From: Chelatococcus reniformis
GTDB taxonomy: Bacteria > Pseudomonadota > Alphaproteobacteria > Rhizobiales > Beijerinckiaceae
Direction of reading: 5' to 3'
DNA length: 64,000 nucleotides
NCBI RefSeq assembly: GCF_014640075.1
Contig: NZ_BMGG01000011.1
Coordinates: forward strand, 248,432-312,431
Made by a program: the position numbers and the translations under genes
Notes under the pieces: model-generated
Database searches by the model: none
What the model saw: only the letters and a program-made list of their open reading frames with translations
Told to the model about the DNA's origin: nothing
In this document: positions 62,430-64,000 of the stretch, piece after piece
Layout: every line of letters begins with the position of its first letter
Position numbering within the stretch: position 1 is the first letter of the stretch

Positions 62430-63524
62430 ATGATGGTTCTTGTCGTAGGTGCCGGCGTCATCGGCCTCGCCGTCGGGCGGGCGCTGGCGCTCGCCGGGCA
62501 TGAGGTGATCGTGGCCGATGCCGCCGCGAGCATCGGCAGTGGCATCTCCTCGCGCAATTCCGAAGTGATCCACGGCGGCATGTACTATCCCACGGACTCG
62601 CTGCGGGCGCGCCACTGCGTCGCCGGCCGGCGCCTGATGTACGCCTTCTGCGCCAGCCATGGGGTGCCGCACGCCAAGTGCGGCAAGCTGATCGTGGCGA
62701 CCTCCCAGGAGGAGGTGACCAAGATCACGGCCATTCACACGCAAGGCCTCGCCAATGGCGTCGAGGGCCTGGAATGGCTCGACGCGGCGCACCTGCGGGT
62801 GCTGGAGCCGGAGCTCGCCTGCGTCGGCGCGCTCGTGTCCCACGAGACCGGCATCGTCGACAGCCACGCACTGATGCTGGCACTGCAAGGGGAGCTGGAG
62901 GACCAGGGCGGGGCGCTGGCCCTGGCGACGCCGATCGAGTGGCTGCGGCCGGACAGCCACGGCTGGCTGGTCGGCTTCGGCGGCAACGACGGCGGCACGA
63001 TGGCCTTCGAAGCCGTCGTCAACGCGGCCGGGCTCGGCGCGCCGGCGCTCGCCGCCGCGACCGAAGGCTATCCCCCGGGCCGCGTGCCGCGCCTGACCTT
63101 GGCCAAGGGCAACTATTTCGGCTTCGCCGGGAAAGCGCCCTTCGCGCGGCTGATCTATCCCGCCCCGGTCGACGGCGGCCTCGGCGTTCACCTGACGCTC
63201 GACCTGGCCGGGCGGGTCCGCTTCGGGCCCGACGTCGAATGGATCGACCAACCCGACTACCGCGTCGATCCGGCCCGGGCCGAGTTGTTCTATGCCGCCA
63301 TCCGCCGCTACTGGCCGGGGCTGCCCGACGGCGCCTTGCTGCCGGACTATGCGGGCATCCGCCCGAAGCTGACCGGGCGGGGCGAGCCGGCCGCCGACTT
63401 CATCATCGAGGGCCCGGCCGACCATGGCCTGCCCGGCTTGGTCAACCTGTTCGGCCTCGAGAGTCCCGGCCTCACCTCCAGCCTGTCGATCGCCGACGAC
63501 GTCGCGCGCCAGATCGGACCCTGA
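62430..63524 (+). CDS. FAD-dependent oxidoreductase, L-2-hydroxyglutarate oxidase-like
   Basis: The protein (364 aa) has a DAO/LhgO fold: VLVVGAGVIGLAVGRALALA, SSRNSEVIHGGMYYPTDSLR (the conserved HGG-Y motif), and GLFGLES-type C-terminus (VNLFGLESPGLTSSLSIADD). It would oxidise a 2-hydroxy acid to a keto acid. The start at 62430 is preferred because AGAGGAA lies upstream, and the first ATG of the open frame runs through the regulator gene. It follows the regulator by 61 bp and may be co-regulated. Confidence 0.88.
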   Translation: MMVLVVGAGVIGLAVGRALALAGHEVIVADAAASIGSGISSRNSEVIHGGMYYPTDSLRARHCVAGRRLMYAFCASHGVPHAKCGKLIVATSQEEVTKITAIHTQGLANGVEGLEWLDAAHLRVLEPELACVGALVSHETGIVDSHALMLALQGELEDQGGALALATPIEWLRPDSHGWLVGFGGNDGGTMAFEAVVNAAGLGAPALAAATEGYPPGRVPRLTLAKGNYFGFAGKAPFARLIYPAPVDGGLGVHLTLDLAGRVRFGPDVEWIDQPDYRVDPARAELFYAAIRRYWPGLPDGALLPDYAGIRPKLTGRGEPAADFIIEGPADHGLPGLVNLFGLESPGLTSSLSIADDVARQIGP

Positions 63525-63772
63525 CGGCCGGAACGCCTCGCTGTCGGATGACCTCGTCGTGGCGCAGCACGAGGTCGCGACTGTTTGGGCCCTGGCGACG
63601 GATGTGAGCTCTCAAGGCGATGGATGGTCGGGTCAAGCCCGACCATGGCGTTGAGAATAAAAGGCTTTCGCCCCGCCCCGTCATGGTCGGGCTTGACCCG
63701 GCCATCCATCCGCTCAAAGGGTCACATTCAACGAGTGACGGGAGCGCTGTGGATTCAATAAAGGTGAAGCAT
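63525..63772. other. intergenic region with a palindrome pair
   Basis: No gene is supported here. It contains the second pair of 28-bp palindromes and leads directly into repeat copy 3. Confidence 0.5.
63622..63707. repeat. second inverted pair of the 28-bp palindromic element
   Basis: The unit at 63622-63649 (GGATGGTCGGGTCAAGCCCG...) is the reverse complement of the one at 63680-63707 (...GGGCTTGACCCGGCCATCC). The units match those at 26320-26435 with a few substitutions, but the order of orientations is reversed. Confidence 0.8.
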
Positions 63773-63878
63773 CTAGAGCGTTTTCGAGCGAAGTGGACGC
63801 CGGTTCGCGTGAAGAAAGCGCGACAAATCAAACAGATAGAGCATTTCGGCGATTCGAAGAAACGCGGAAACGCTCTAG
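63773..63878 (+). repeat. dispersed ~105-bp intergenic repeat, copy 3
   Basis: It begins CTAGAGCGTTTTCGAGCGAA and ends GGAAACGCTCTAG, matching copy 1 except for a few bases. Its right terminus overlaps the TAG stop codon (minus strand) of the truncated gene at the window end. Confidence 0.92.
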
Positions 63879-64000
63879 GCCGGCCCCGGAAACGGGGGGC
63901 CGTTGGGCTTGATGCGCAGGCCGGGACGCAGCCGGGTCCATGGCAGATCGGCGGGATCGGACGGCATCGGCCCCGGCGCCGCGCAGACGAGTATCGTCTC
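63875..64000 (-). CDS. C-terminus of an unidentified protein, cut off at the window edge
   Basis: The minus strand is open from the window edge to a TAG at 63877-63875 (41 residues visible), including ETILVCAAPGP, DLPWTRLRPGLRIKPNG and a proline-rich end PPFPGPA. I do not recognise the family. The stop codon is formed by the end of repeat copy 3, so the gene may have been shortened or extended by that repeat. Confidence 0.5.
   Translation of the reverse strand, partial: ETILVCAAPGPMPSDPADLPWTRLRPGLRIKPNGPPFPGPA

Overview
The window is high-GC DNA from an alphaproteobacterium. The evidence is an IspH-ThrB-RnhA operon, divergent MiaA/SerB next to IlvB, leucine and isoleucine/valine biosynthesis genes grouped together, and an intergenic repeat of the kind I associate with Hyphomicrobiales. 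I cannot name the genus. It divides into a prophage end (about 1-14,860), a housekeeping block (about 15,000-41,500) and an accessory/catabolic block (about 41,600-64,000).

Prophage end. A minus-strand operon (Cro-like protein, 43-residue membrane peptide, truncated gene) faces a plus-strand S24-type CI repressor. Three operators with one geometry (ATCGCTAC-N5-GTAGCGAT and variants) cover the cro promoter, the cI start codon and the promoter of the rightward operon. Both switch genes look leaderless. The rightward operon (1,767-14,766) is almost gapless. It encodes a RecE-like nuclease, a Sak4-like annealing ATPase, a J-domain protein, a C5 methyltransferase with an inserted sevenfold repeat, a secreted SNase-type nuclease, a Gp37/Gp68 three-cysteine protein, several small zinc-ribbon proteins, an excisionase candidate and, last, a tyrosine integrase. 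Two 11-bp direct repeats (probable integrase arm sites) lie between int and an intact tRNA-Lys(CUU), the presumed attachment site. No structural or packaging genes are in view, so this is only the early/lysogeny end.

Housekeeping block. A His-rich CDF metal exporter is followed by leuA, pdxY with a Nudix gene, DedA, ilvC, ilvN with LysE, a GST, ilvB, an RMD1-family protein, a thioesterase, miaA/serB, a DUF3828 protein, a methyltransferase that seems to start at CTG, rnhA-thrB-ispH, a Kef antiporter, a MATE exporter, a DUF937 protein and purD. leuA and ilvB each have an unlisted leader peptide rich in Leu or Ile/Leu/Val codons beside RNA hairpins, which indicates transcription attenuation. The ilvB leader has a complete intrinsic terminator.

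Accessory block. A 1916-residue protein fuses a GMC oxidoreductase, an alpha/beta hydrolase with a cysteine nucleophile elbow and a PhoD-like metallophosphatase. It is divergent from a 1347-residue protein laid out like animal soluble adenylyl cyclase (two cyclase modules, AAA ATPase, helical repeats). This pair is the most unusual system here. After ArsC- and DsbA-like genes comes a minus-strand catabolic cluster (acyl-CoA dehydrogenase, acyl-CoA synthetase, orphan ABC binding protein, DUF1932 dehydrogenase, Ldh_2 dehydrogenase, amidohydrolase, amidase) facing an IclR regulator across an AT-rich operator. An L-2-hydroxyglutarate-oxidase-like gene follows.

Three near-identical copies of a ~105-bp repeat (19,272; 32,534; 63,773) and two inverted pairs of a 28-bp palindrome (26,320; 63,622) are scattered between genes. 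The third long repeat supplies the stop codon of the truncated gene at the right edge.
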